Positions 7,608 through 15,879 of a stretch of DNA of 34,926 nucleotides are shown here, piece by piece. The notes below the pieces were generated by a model. It was not told the origin of the DNA. It did no database searches and saw nothing but the letters and a program-made list of their open reading frames with translations. Location of the stretch: assembly GCA_002731825.1 (NCBI GenBank), contig PCCS01000063.1:1-34926 (forward strand), in the 5' to 3' direction. Source of the DNA: Myxococcales bacterium (GTDB lineage: Bacteria; Myxococcota_A; Bradymonadia; UBA7976; UBA1532). The number at the start of each line of letters is the position of its first letter. The stretch's first letter is position 1. The translations under genes were made by a program, and so were the position numbers.

Positions 7608-9836
7608 ATGATGAAGATAAGCGGCACATTGTTCTCTCAGTTGGGCTTTGCCTTCGTCATCTTCGCCATGTTTGCATGCCAATCCCACACAGGCGATTCA
7701 GCCCTCGTTGACGATCCTGCCACGGCAACACACCCATTCATGTATTTGACCGAGGACCGAAGAGCCGTCATTGAGACGTCTATTCAAACCGAGCCGATGG
7801 CCAGCATATACGCCACCCTCTTAGAGACAGCGGCAAAAGAGCTGAGCGAAATAGACCCACAAGATTGGGACGCGAAAGCACACGGTGACAACGGTGAGAT
7901 CGCCGCAGCGAATGCTTTTCTTGCTTGGTTGAACGACGACGAGCAAGCCGCCCAGCGCGCCATCAGCATTATGGACACGCTAACGACCAATTGGGAGGAC
8001 CATACCCGCTGGGGGATTAACATCCGTATGCCCAGTCCACTGATGCACTACACGGCTGCCTGGGACTTTCTGATGGCCACCGACTTTATTTCAGAGGCGC
8101 AAGCACACGCGGTCGAGATGAAACTCACAAGCGTCACCGACCAATTTTTCAAATACTACGTACTGGACGACACGACCCGCCAATTGGCTTTAACGGTGAC
8201 TCAGAATAACCACCCCATCCGAACAGCGGCTGCCATCGGCTTTGTGGCATTGGCGTTCCCAGCCCATCCAGATGCACCGAGCTGGCTTGATTGGGCTGTC
8301 AGCGAATTGGCCTATCTATTGGGCGAAGGCGGACAGTACATTCAAGGGGATGGAGCAGTCTCAGAAGGACCCTTTTACTTTAATTACGGCCTCGCTCCAA
8401 CCCTGCCCTTCTATATCGCATTGGACAATCGGGCAGCCAAAGACAGCCTGTACACTCGGAATTGCATTAATCGGTCCGATGAGGACCCATGGCGGGGACA
8501 TGGCTGTGTAGACGGTGAATCTTTTACCTTCACCAACCCAATGGATGGCGAGTTATTTAGACGGGCACAGGACTGGTCTTTAGCCCTGAGATTACCCAGT
8601 GGCAATCGGGCGCCTATCGGTGATTCGCCGCTGCGAAACCAGACGGGTCAGGCGCTCTTCAGTCATTTTGGAGGCCCCGATTATTTATATTGGGATTGGG
8701 CGACCAATTCCTCCGATCCATATCGGGTAAAAGGTGGGTTTGAACTGGCTATTCCTCATCTGGCTTACGTGGAGCCGCCTGCCGAGAGCAATCCACCCCA
8801 GTGGACCAATCGTTTCTTTATCGATGGCGGGATGGCGACCTTCCGTTCCGGGTGGGATAACGACGATCGAGTCTTAATCCTAATGGGTGAGAATGGTGCC
8901 GCCAGGAAAACCGTTCACGATCATCCCGATGGCACATCCTTCGTTATGGCCGCGTACGGTGAGCTGCTTCTCACGGATACGGGCTATTACAAACCCAACT
9001 CTCTTCAAAATCCCGTCACCGCTGTGCCAGGGTCTCACAACCTGATCTTAATCGACGGCAAAGGCACCCCTGCTAAGGGCCTGCTCACCGATTGGGGCGA
9101 TGCGGATGCCTTTATCAAAAATACAGTCGATGGACGTGCCCTCGCCTACGCTGAATCCCATCAGAGCTACCAGGACACCGAGATTGTACGGGGCGTCGCA
9201 TTCATCCGTGGACGATACTTTGTGATCGCAGACCAGCTGTCCTCGGATGTGAATACGGAGCGGGAATATCGATTTAGGTTACATGCCTTCGCGGGGCGTG
9301 ATTTGGATGGCAGCGTACGCCTGGACGAATATGGTCCCCGTATTCAGAGGGAACGCGGTTCGGTCGCCGTCTACACTGCATCAACACAGGGTCCCTGCCT
9401 CGTGGTTGAGCCGGCATTTGAGGCCTTCACATCGCCCCATGTGCACAAACTGGAAAAAGAGGCCGAACACCATACGGTCACAGATTCAGTGGTCATGGGC
9501 CGTTCGCCAGACTTCCTGACGATTCTCGCCCCCTACAAAACGGGCGCGAACGAAGGGCCAGACGCGCCCTTGGACGTGAGTCCCGTCCCAACGGACAAAG
9601 GTGTCGCATGGCAGATATTAGGGCCTGACTCACTGGATATCGCATGGATTCGTGAAGACGGTGCACCAGCCCAAATGACGCTACCATCCGGTCAAATCAT
9701 GACGACGGATGCGGCCTTCGTCCTCTGGTCCGCGGACAGTTCACTGGGGCTCATGGTGCGCGGAACCGAGCTTCGAATCGACGGTGAACTCGTGCTGGCT
9801 GCATCAGCCAGTGAAGTCGTCAAAACGGTGGACTAG
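7608..9836 (+). CDS. Heparinase II/III-family lipoprotein (polysaccharide lyase-like)
   Basis: This 742-residue protein has an N-terminal signal with a lipobox-like end (FVIFAMFAC, Cys near residue 24), so it is probably anchored to a membrane. Residues about 45-380 are rich in alpha-helix and resemble the alginate-lyase-type toroid (FMYLTEDRRAVIETSIQTEP, NNHPIRTAAAIGFVALAF, GAVSEGPFYFNYGLAPTLPF). Residues about 400-650 look like the heparinase II/III beta-sandwich, with GGMATFRSGWDNDDRVLILM and then the hallmark HDHPDGTSFVMAAYGELLL segment. The family cleaves uronic-acid polysaccharides by beta-elimination; the substrate here is unknown. It stands alone, with no sulfatase, SusD or transporter beside it. 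ATG at 7608 or 7611 is the start; neither has a strong ribosome-binding site. Confidence 0.82.
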   Translation: MMKISGTLFSQLGFAFVIFAMFACQSHTGDSALVDDPATATHPFMYLTEDRRAVIETSIQTEPMASIYATLLETAAKELSEIDPQDWDAKAHGDNGEIAAANAFLAWLNDDEQAAQRAISIMDTLTTNWEDHTRWGINIRMPSPLMHYTAAWDFLMATDFISEAQAHAVEMKLTSVTDQFFKYYVLDDTTRQLALTVTQNNHPIRTAAAIGFVALAFPAHPDAPSWLDWAVSELAYLLGEGGQYIQGDGAVSEGPFYFNYGLAPTLPFYIALDNRAAKDSLYTRNCINRSDEDPWRGHGCVDGESFTFTNPMDGELFRRAQDWSLALRLPSGNRAPIGDSPLRNQTGQALFSHFGGPDYLYWDWATNSSDPYRVKGGFELAIPHLAYVEPPAESNPPQWTNRFFIDGGMATFRSGWDNDDRVLILMGENGAARKTVHDHPDGTSFVMAAYGELLLTDTGYYKPNSLQNPVTAVPGSHNLILIDGKGTPAKGLLTDWGDADAFIKNTVDGRALAYAESHQSYQDTEIVRGVAFIRGRYFVIADQLSSDVNTEREYRFRLHAFAGRDLDGSVRLDEYGPRIQRERGSVAVYTASTQGPCLVVEPAFEAFTSPHVHKLEKEAEHHTVTDSVVMGRSPDFLTILAPYKTGANEGPDAPLDVSPVPTDKGVAWQILGPDSLDIAWIREDGAPAQMTLPSGQIMTTDAAFVLWSADSSLGLMVRGTELRIDGELVLAASASEVVKTVD

Positions 9837-9914
9837 ACTCTGGCTAACTTGGGCAGACTGGGGCTAATCACTAAGCAGAGACAAGCCACTATTGCCGTCC
9901 GAGCAGGCCTTGCC

Positions 9915-10010
9915 TTACTTACAGCAGCAACTGTCTTTACAACATGCGCAGGTCTTTTTTACGCAGCATTCATCGGTCTTGCAGTTACATTTACATGGTG
10001 TCTTACTCAT
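9915..10010 (-). CDS. 31-residue metallothionein-like Cys-rich peptide
   Basis: Reading the minus strand from the ATG at 10010 gives a 31-residue peptide ending in TAA at 9915. Eleven of the 31 residues are Cys, arranged as CKCNC near the start, CC at 15-16, CACC at 21-24 and CCC at 28-30, with Lys filling most other positions and no aromatic residue. That composition is typical of metallothioneins, which sequester Zn, Cd or Cu(I) as thiolate clusters. Translation is well supported: its ATG overlaps the TGA of the ArsR gene (ATGA), and a strong AGGAGG sits just upstream inside that gene. Coupling to a metal-type regulator supports a metal-buffering role. It does not follow the usual SmtA/BmtA pattern, so the family is new to me. 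Confidence 0.78.
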   Translation of the reverse strand: MSKTPCKCNCKTDECCVKKTCACCKDSCCCK

Positions 10011-10309
10011 GATGCCTCCTGTTGATACTCAATTTGATTGGCGAGGTCTCTCAATCGATTGGCCACATAAGCTCTGTTGAGTGAGTAACTTCGCTCTCGC
10101 CCTCGCTTCTCCACGCTGACAACATCCTCTTGCGCCAACAGCTTCAAATGCCTGGATACGCCGGACGGATCGACGCTACAGCAGTCGCACAGGCACATGG
10201 CATTCTGAGCTGTTTGACATTCGCAAAGCCGACACACGAGAGAGAGTCGGTTGACTTCCCCCAACGCCTTCAACAAATCAGCGAGTTCTTGTACATCTAA
10301 CGCATTCAC
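10007..10309 (-). CDS. ArsR/SmtB-family metal-responsive repressor, Cys-rich
   Basis: This 100-residue winged-helix regulator has ELADLLKALGEVNRLSLVCR at its N-terminus and the helix-turn-helix DPSGVSRHLKLLAQEDVVSV. The alpha-3 metal site seen in SmtB/CadC relatives (ELCVCDL type) appears here as MCLCDCC, and an extra CRLCEC lies 12 residues before, so six or more thiols are available. Family members bind DNA in the apo form and release it on metal binding. The frame is open to 10360 but has no ATG at its beginning; the GTG at 10309 is preferred because the operator-like repeat and an AT-rich TATAAA lie just upstream of it. The stop overlaps the start of the metallothionein-like gene, so this repressor probably controls both. 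Confidence 0.85.
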   Translation of the reverse strand: MNALDVQELADLLKALGEVNRLSLVCRLCECQTAQNAMCLCDCCSVDPSGVSRHLKLLAQEDVVSVEKRGRERSYSLNRAYVANRLRDLANQIEYQQEAS

Positions 10310-10327
10310 ACCCCCTTTATAGCATAC

Positions 10328-10343
10328 TTGCACAAACATGCAA
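10328..10343 (-). promoter_or_regulatory. Inverted repeat, possible ArsR operator
   Basis: TTGCA and TGCAA arms are separated by six bases. The repeat lies 19 bases upstream of the preferred start of the ArsR-type gene, and the minus-strand TATAAA (about 10316-10321) follows it, fitting an operator overlapping a promoter. ArsR/SmtB repressors bind imperfect inverted repeats of this kind; binding here is inferred. Confidence 0.45.
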
Positions 10344-10593
10344 ATAACAAATACAGACACTGATTGGATCTATGCAAACGGGGTCATTTCTAAATACTCC
10401 ACATGGGTTGTTCTGCAGGGTCGACGCATCGGCTGTGACATCCCCCTCCACGAAAATGAGCATTAAATTCTTGAGTCGAGCCAGCAGATGTTGGCCGCGT
10501 TTATCCAAAAAGACTTTGATTGATAGCTAATCTGGATGAAACATTTAAACTCGCTTGGACATCACAGAGCATCACTAAGAAGGGGCCATAACC

Positions 10594-11787
10594 ATGCCAG
10601 CGAACCTTGAAAAACGACCGATAACAGAAAGACCGGATGTTGTTGAACTGCTCGACAAAGTCCCCTTGACACCCGCAGAAGAAGCCGCTGCAAAACGAGT
10701 CTGCTGTGTCACAGGGGCAACTGGTATGGTCGGCTCGCATGTCGTTCGGAGACTCTTGCGTGCGGGGCATACTGTGCATGCGCCCGTCCGGAGTCTAGAT
10801 GAGGATAAGATTGGCTTTCTCAAAGCGATGCCAGGTGCGCACGAGCGTCTCAAAGTCTTTAAAGTGACCAATCTCATGGACGCAGGCGCTTACGATGAAT
10901 CAATCGCCGGTTGTGAGGTTGTGCTTCACGTGGCATCCCCATTTTTCATGGTGGGCTCCGAGCAACAACTCCAGACTAAGCTCTTAGACCCCGCCATCAC
11001 CGGTATCGAAAACATTCTCGCGTCTTGCAGCAAGACACCGACGGTCAAACGCGTTGTGCTCACAGGCACGTGCTTAACGGCGGCCGCCGATTATGCGCCG
11101 TCTTTGCAAGACCCCGATTGGACGGTGTCAGAAGACGATTGGGACGAGACCACCTCGCCTACAGATTTCCCCTATGTTCACTCTAAGGTGCTACAGGAGC
11201 GTCGGGCGGAGGAAATTGAAGCAGGTCAGTCACAATGGGACCTGGTGTCACTGCTCATCGGTGGCACTTTTGGCCCCATGTGTTTCACGCAAGGGACGGG
11301 CATCAACGCAATGTTCCTCAAGTACGTTCGCATGGGTCTGTTCTTTCCCGCATGTCCACCCGTTGGTTTTCCCATGCAAGATGTCCGTGATACAGCCTTG
11401 ATGCATTCCCTCGCGATGATTAGTCCCAAAGCAAAAGGACGCTATTTGATCCCACAGCGATTGGTTCGGTTCTACGAATTCTGCAATGTGCTGAGAAGCG
11501 ATCCGCGCACCAAATGGAAATTACTCCCGCTCTTTGAAATGCCGGCCTTTTTCTTCAAGTGGCTGTTTACAAAAGTCGGTCCACTGCTCGGCTTGGACAA
11601 GTCGCTTCCCCGACGGATGTGGGGCAACACGGTCACCTTTGATTTAACAAAAATTAACACCGACTTTGATTTACCCGGCCAAGGATACGATCCGATTCAT
11701 ATTCGAAACTCCATGATTGATATGGACCTGACCTTCCAGAAATACAAGGTCAGCAGCTTTAGCAAATCCCTTGATCGATACGCCTGA
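10594..11787 (+). CDS. Extended SDR: NAD(P)-dependent epimerase/reductase-like protein, copy 1
   Basis: This 397-residue protein has a Rossmann fold with the extended-SDR glycine motif TGATGMVG at about residue 41. The catalytic Tyr-Lys pair is in YVHSK near residue 194, and the Ser/Thr position is in VLTGTCLTAA. The overall pattern (LRAGHTVHAPVRSL, GCEVVLHVASPFF) recalls dihydroflavonol/cinnamoyl-CoA-reductase-like NAD-dependent epimerases. An extra N-terminal segment of ~35 residues (ITERPDVVELLDKVPLTPAE) and a basic C-terminal extension are shared with the paralogue at 15880. The substrate is unknown. The start at 10594 has an AAGAAGGGG ribosome-binding site upstream. Compared with copy 2 the protein is collinear with no visible gaps after residue ~10. 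Confidence 0.85.
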   Translation: MPANLEKRPITERPDVVELLDKVPLTPAEEAAAKRVCCVTGATGMVGSHVVRRLLRAGHTVHAPVRSLDEDKIGFLKAMPGAHERLKVFKVTNLMDAGAYDESIAGCEVVLHVASPFFMVGSEQQLQTKLLDPAITGIENILASCSKTPTVKRVVLTGTCLTAAADYAPSLQDPDWTVSEDDWDETTSPTDFPYVHSKVLQERRAEEIEAGQSQWDLVSLLIGGTFGPMCFTQGTGINAMFLKYVRMGLFFPACPPVGFPMQDVRDTALMHSLAMISPKAKGRYLIPQRLVRFYEFCNVLRSDPRTKWKLLPLFEMPAFFFKWLFTKVGPLLGLDKSLPRRMWGNTVTFDLTKINTDFDLPGQGYDPIHIRNSMIDMDLTFQKYKVSSFSKSLDRYA

Positions 11788-12477
11788 GACCAAGGGCATG
11801 GCGCCTTTGTACTCGGACTCACCCTGTGGATGAGTCGCCTTCACAATGGGCGTCCATGCGCCGCTAAAACAGGCAAAAAATGTAAGTTTGGGCTGAGTAC
11901 ACTTAAGGCGACGACGCTGATCGAGGCTGCCACGAACGCATGACTGGTGCCTTTGATGCCATGTGGTGTTTTTACGCATGCGGCACAAAATGACCTAAAT
12001 GAACCCTCCAATGGCGTTGGCCTTTGAAAGCGTCTATTTCAAGCATTGAAGCGTCAACTCAACATCGCCTGTTTGTCAAAGATTTGCAGCCGTTGTCTCC
12101 ATTGAGTAACGTCTTTATCGCCACAGCCACCAAGGGAGTTGGGTATCCAGTAGTGGACCATCAACTCTCCAAAGGGCGTTTTTGAGCGTCCACTCGAGGA
12201 GGTCGTGGAACACTGTGTCGACCAGCGTCCTCTTTGACCGAGGCGCGAAGTCGGTGGACTGCTTCCGACCCGGTTTCGCTTAACGACCCACGAAGTTCAA
12301 AATCACTCTCCGCATTTATCGCCGAGTATCCGCCGGGATGGGAAAACTGGGTTTGAGTCCGTCTGAGAGGACTGAATGAACCATTCGTATCGGTAACAAT
12401 TTGATACTTTTCAGGGAACCGTGTCAGTATTGGATCCTCAGCTGTTGCTCATACACATTGACTCAACGGGGAGCAAA
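11788..12477. other. Gene-free interval with a partial copy of the dispersed repeat
   Basis: There is no complete gene. A minus-strand open stretch around 12070-12200 encodes a peptide ending in RLQIFDKQAMLS before a stop; I do not recognise it and it may be a decayed gene end. Bases about 12285-12355 match the shared arm of the repeats at 13997, 17095 and 18074 (CCCACGA, then TTCAAAATCACTCTC), but no ychF-like tail is attached. The stretch from 12420 to 12477 holds the ribosome-binding site (ACGGGGAG) of the next open frame. Confidence 0.5.
12285..12355 (-). repeat. Dispersed repeat, copy D (arm only, no ychF tail)
   Basis: It shares CCCACGA and TTCAAAATCACTCTC with copy B, and a CCGC...GGGA segment with copies A-C, in the same orientation. 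The ychF-tail core is absent or degraded. It lies upstream of the broken oxidoreductase at 12478 and marks the far end of the array. Confidence 0.5.
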
Positions 12478-13083
12478 ATGAAGATTGCAGTGATTGGTGC
12501 TGGGAACATCGGGGGCACGATTGGAGCGAAATGGGCCAGCCAAAACCATGAGGTGTATTTCGGTGTTCGCGACCCACAAAAATAATCACTGATCGAAAAG
12601 ATCGATAAAATGGCAGGACAGGTACGAGTTGGACACAGCGCGGAAGCCATCGGTTTTGCGGACGTCGCTGTTTTTGCGGTGCCTGGACCATCGGTGGCAA
12701 CGGTTGTAAATGAGAATCTCGACAACCTGTCCGGTAAGACCATCATCGATGCGACGAACAACATGAGAGGTGAGTCGCGTCATGCCCTTGGCTATCTTCG
12801 CGACCAACTACCGACCGCGAACCTGTACCGCGCGTTCAACTCACTCGGTTGGGAGAATCTGGCTAATCCTGATTTCGAAGGCACCAAGGCAGACCTGTTC
12901 TACTGTGGAGACGAAGACGCAAGAAGCACGGTCGAACAGTTGATTTCTGATATAGGACTTGAGCCTGTTTACTTAGGTGGAACCGACCGTGTAGACCTGG
13001 TCGAAGGGATGACTGACATGTGGTTTAACCTGGCGTTGAAGCAGCGAATGGGCAGACGCCTCGCCTTCAAATTGTTGACCTAG
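12478..13083 (+). pseudogene. NADPH/F420-type oxidoreductase interrupted by a stop codon
   Basis: From ATG 12478 the frame reads MKIAVIGAGNIGGTIGAKWA, the Rossmann GxGxxG of the F420-dependent NADP-oxidoreductase (NPDR) family. It then meets TAA at 12583-12585 (codon 36), just after VYFGVRDPQK. The same frame continues without a shift: ADVAVFAVPGPSVATVV, TIIDATNNMRG and YRAFNSLGWENLANPDF follow as expected, to a TAG at 13081. A single nonsense change in an otherwise intact gene is the simplest reading. Restart at ATG 12610 would leave out the nucleotide-binding loop. Readthrough cannot be excluded. The intact SDR gene begins 9 bases downstream. Confidence 0.8.
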
Positions 13084-13091
13084 AGGTGAAT

Positions 13092-13964
13092 ATGAGCGGA
13101 CGTGGACCGAAGAGGCTCGCTCTCGTCACGGGTGGCAATGCTGGGATTGGTCTGGAGACATGTCGAGGTCTCCTCGAGGCGAACTTCCACGTCATCTTGG
13201 CCGCTCGATCGCAATCCAAAGCAGACACAGCCATCGCGGAGTTGCTTTCGAGCGCCCCGGCGGGAAGCACTGCCGAAGCGCTCATCCTGGACTTGGCGTC
13301 CCTGGATTCGGTTCGACGGGCGGCGGACAGCTTCCTTGAATCTGAGCGAACACTCTCCGTGTGCGTGCTTAATGCCGGAATTATGGCTTTACCGTGGCAC
13401 AGAACCGAGGATGGTTTTGAGCAGCAATGGCAAGTAAACGTTCTGGGTCACTTCTTGCTCTGCCGAGCGCTACTACCGACGATCAATGATGGGACCGGAA
13501 GGGTGATCCATCTCTCATCTCGGGCGCATTACCGACACCCGGAACCGATCGACTACACCCGCTTGAGTCAGGAACACCTGTCCGACCAAAACTACGATCG
13601 GTGGTTTGCGTATGGTCGTAGTAAACTGGCGAACATCCTCTTTTCGAACGAACTGGCGAGACGTTTGTCAGAACAAGGGGCCCAGATCACCAGCAACGCG
13701 GTTCATCCGGGTCTAGTGGCGACCAACCTTCTGACGAATGCGGGAGGTAATATTGGTCGAGGCGTCCCCGTCTCAGAGGGTGCCCGCACTTCGGTCTTTG
13801 TGGCGACCTCATCGGAGGTGGAAGGGCATAGCGGTGGCTACTACGTACGGTCGGCCCGGGTGGATGCGGGAGGCGACAGAACCGAAGTCAGTCTCTCGGA
13901 AGATGAAGGAAGGCGGTTCTGGCGTTCGGCCTGCGAAGATTTGAATCTCAGCGAAGAGCTCTGA
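13092..13964 (+). CDS. Classical short-chain dehydrogenase/reductase
   Basis: This 290-residue protein has cofactor motif TGGNAGIG at its N-terminus, the LNAGIM motif, the catalytic Ser in HLSSRAHY and the Tyr-Lys pair in YGRSK, followed by SNAVHPGLVATN. It resembles the retinol-dehydrogenase/WW-domain-oxidoreductase type of SDR that reduces ketones or aldehydes with NAD(P)H. The ATG at 13092 is preferred over GTG at 13086 because GAGGTG sits at the right distance. It follows the broken oxidoreductase by 8 bases, so the two were probably one transcription unit. Confidence 0.88.
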   Translation: MSGRGPKRLALVTGGNAGIGLETCRGLLEANFHVILAARSQSKADTAIAELLSSAPAGSTAEALILDLASLDSVRRAADSFLESERTLSVCVLNAGIMALPWHRTEDGFEQQWQVNVLGHFLLCRALLPTINDGTGRVIHLSSRAHYRHPEPIDYTRLSQEHLSDQNYDRWFAYGRSKLANILFSNELARRLSEQGAQITSNAVHPGLVATNLLTNAGGNIGRGVPVSEGARTSVFVATSSEVEGHSGGYYVRSARVDAGGDRTEVSLSEDEGRRFWRSACEDLNLSEEL

Positions 13965-14398
13965 ATCGTTCAGTTACGTTTCCAAACTACAGAACACTAA
14001 ACATTGAACCCAAATGTAATCTGCTTGGTAAGCATCTGTAAAACCACCACTTTCAAAACCGCCCTCACCGTTTACCACCGCATTTCCGCTGGAACACGGA
14101 AAGTGAGTTCGAGTCAGGTCATGCGGTTTCAATGGCTGGTTCTCGAAGCTTTATAGGCTCCCTTTTATTGACCCGTATAAGGAAAGGAAGAAAGAGGTGA
14201 TCAATAGAACGAACACCGGAATTGGGGGGCTTCCCTGCATAAAGATGAGGTTGTAAAATGCCGAGTCAAGGCACATCCTACGAGAACGCACTGGCCCGCA
14301 AGAACTCTCGTGCCCCAGCCAGCCAGTGTTTCAAAAGAGACATTATTTAGAGTAGGAAGTACTTGTCGAAAGAACTTTGAACGGTTCATACTCACCCA
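13965..14398. other. Gene-free interval carrying repeat copy A
   Basis: It holds dispersed repeat copy A (13997-14110). The remainder (14111-14398) has no convincing open frame on either strand and no recognisable RNA; it serves as the upstream region of the lipoprotein gene at 14399, whose start has no strong ribosome-binding site. Confidence 0.5.
13997..14110 (-). repeat. Dispersed repeat, copy A (ychF-tail core plus shared arm)
   Basis: On the minus strand it ends TTTGGGTTCAATGTTTAG, which reads FGFNV-stop as in the YchF C-terminus. Before it is an arm containing ACCAAGCAGATTACAT and GGTTTTGAAAG that is shared base-for-base over long stretches with copy B, without gaps near the core. The sequence after the TAG is unrelated between copies. 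Confidence 0.7.
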
Positions 14399-15391
14399 AT
14401 GAAATATAGTCTGAGTTTAAGTCTGGTGTGTGCCGCTGTTTTGTATGGATGTGTCAACGACCGTGAGACCGCGGTTGTTCCCTGCGAAATGGATAGTGAT
14501 TGCCCCGGCGAAGCAGGCAGCAGTGCAGAAGCAGGCAGCACTGGCGAACTGATTCAATATGTCATTTCAGGAAATGAGGCAGACCCTCGAGTCTCTAGCG
14601 GTGTCGCTCCCAATTATGTCTATCTCGATACCCGCGTCGCCCCCCAAAATCGCCTTCTTGTTCATCTGCCAGGCTCCTTTGGGAATCCGAGCAAGGCCCA
14701 GAGGTTTCTCGAAGTCGCTGCAGGTACGGGCGTCCATGTCGTTGGTCTGAAATACAACAATTCACCTACCATAGGTGCGCTTTGCCGTAATCAGCCGCCC
14801 TCCTGCTATGAGACCGTGCGACTCGATATCATCTATGGTAATGGCATGCGGATCGATGAAGCTCACTCCATTGTCAGTCGATTAAGTTACCTCCTAAGCG
14901 TACTTGACGAACGTGCACCGGAGGAAGGCTGGGGACAATTCCTCGATGGCGATGCACCGCGGTGGTCGAAGATTGCCCTTTCCGGTCATTCACAGGGTGG
15001 AGGACACGCGGCACTCATCGCTCGCGACCACGTGTTGGACCGGGTGATCTTGTTCAACTCGCCCACCGATGCCGGTAATGGCTTGCCGGTCCCATGGCTG
15101 TTGGAGCCGCATCTAACACCCGATGCATCATATTTTGCCTTCATTCATCCCGCTGACAAGGGCATATATCGGACTCAACTCTACGAATTGATGGGCTTCG
15201 GCGAATTGGCTAGCCCCGTAAATGTCGACACCACACCACAGCCATACAACGGCGCCCACATTCTCTATACCCAGGAAACTACGGATAACGCTCATGCAAT
15301 CGTGATCACGGATTCATTACAGCCGCTCGATGAGGATGGACAGCCTGTTTTTGCATCCGCCTGGAGATATCTGGTTGGCGACACTGACTGA
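14399..15391 (+). CDS. Alpha/beta-hydrolase lipoprotein
   Basis: This 330-residue protein has a lipoprotein-type signal (SLSLSLVCAAVLYGC, Cys near residue 18), then a low-complexity linker (EAGSSAEAGSTGE). The nucleophile elbow GHSQGG is at about residue 197, preceded by WSKIALS and followed by a strand-helix pattern (HAALIARDHVLDRVILFNSP). A late His (AHAIVITDSL) could complete the triad with an Asp. The early part RLLVHLPGSFGNPSKAQRFL resembles the oxyanion-hole strand of esterases. It is probably a secreted, membrane-anchored esterase or lipase-like enzyme; the substrate is unknown. It sits alone between two copies of the ychF-tail repeat, on the opposite strand to ychF. Confidence 0.75.
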   Translation: MKYSLSLSLVCAAVLYGCVNDRETAVVPCEMDSDCPGEAGSSAEAGSTGELIQYVISGNEADPRVSSGVAPNYVYLDTRVAPQNRLLVHLPGSFGNPSKAQRFLEVAAGTGVHVVGLKYNNSPTIGALCRNQPPSCYETVRLDIIYGNGMRIDEAHSIVSRLSYLLSVLDERAPEEGWGQFLDGDAPRWSKIALSGHSQGGGHAALIARDHVLDRVILFNSPTDAGNGLPVPWLLEPHLTPDASYFAFIHPADKGIYRTQLYELMGFGELASPVNVDTTPQPYNGAHILYTQETTDNAHAIVITDSLQPLDEDGQPVFASAWRYLVGDTD

Positions 15392-15559
15392 TTTTTCGGG
15401 AACGACGCATCAATAAACGAGGGCCTCTGAAATAATTCAGTCCTAACACCTGGCGGATAGGAAGTTCAAACCCCCTTTGGCAAATGACTGGACATGACCC
15501 GAACCAAGGAGAGAGTTATCGGCTAAGTGCCTATATGTAAGGTGTTCTTAGGGAGGACT

Positions 15560-15770
15560 AGACATTGAACCGAAGTGTATGACGTCGCCGTCTTTCACCT
15601 CGTAGGCCTTTCCTTCGATGCGGAGCGTACCGACCCCCTTCAGCGCGGTTTCGCTTCCGTGCACCAGGATATCGGGAATGGCATAGGTCTCGGCCTTGAC
15701 GAAGCCGCCCTCGAAGTCGGTATGGATGACGCCAGCCCAGACCATTCACCCTCGCCACCGCCCATACACC
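15560..15770 (-). pseudogene. Frameshifted C-terminal fragment of a second ychF
   Basis: The minus-strand frame [20 protein letters not shown], then ETALKGVGTLRIEGKAYEVK and DGDVIHF, aligns with the last ~60 residues (TGS-like domain) of the complete YchF encoded at 19355-20443, but with many differences in sequence. The final codons are shifted: a missing T turns the expected HFRFNV-stop into HFGSMSS. Upstream, a VWAVAR segment in another frame matches the preceding part of YchF, implying a second shift. The fragment therefore does not come from a recent copy of the resident gene and is not functional. Confidence 0.8.
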
Positions 15771-15807
15771 TGAGCCGACCGATCAACGACCAAGGTGGTT
15801 TTGAATG

Positions 15808-15827
15808 TTTTTTTTTGGCGGGGGGGG
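15808..15827 (+). other. Homopolymer pair T9-GGC-G8 upstream of SDR copy 2
   Basis: A run of nine T is followed by GGC and eight G, about 50 bases upstream of the GTG at 15880. Tracts like these slip during replication; at this place they could alter promoter spacing. Sequencing error in the run is also possible. Confidence 0.6.
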
Positions 15828-15879
15828 CACAAGGGAAATGTGGTATCGGTGAGAACGCCGATTCAGAGGAGTAAAGTCT

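Noticed and set aside
10317..10508. Minus-strand frame beginning MDKRGQHLLARLKNL upstream of the ArsR gene
   Set aside because: It overlaps the operator/promoter region, has no family match that I can see and ends in Cys-rich sequence produced by the repeat; kept out for lack of support.
14104..14120. GAGTTCGAGTC motif like a tRNA T-arm near repeat copy A, with a similar TTTGAGTCC near copy D
   Set aside because: No acceptor, D-arm or anticodon stem can be formed around it, and the T-stem bases do not pair.
14201..14395. Minus-strand 64-codon frame upstream of the lipoprotein gene
   Set aside because: Composition is not protein-like, no start signal, and it lies in the promoter region of 14399.
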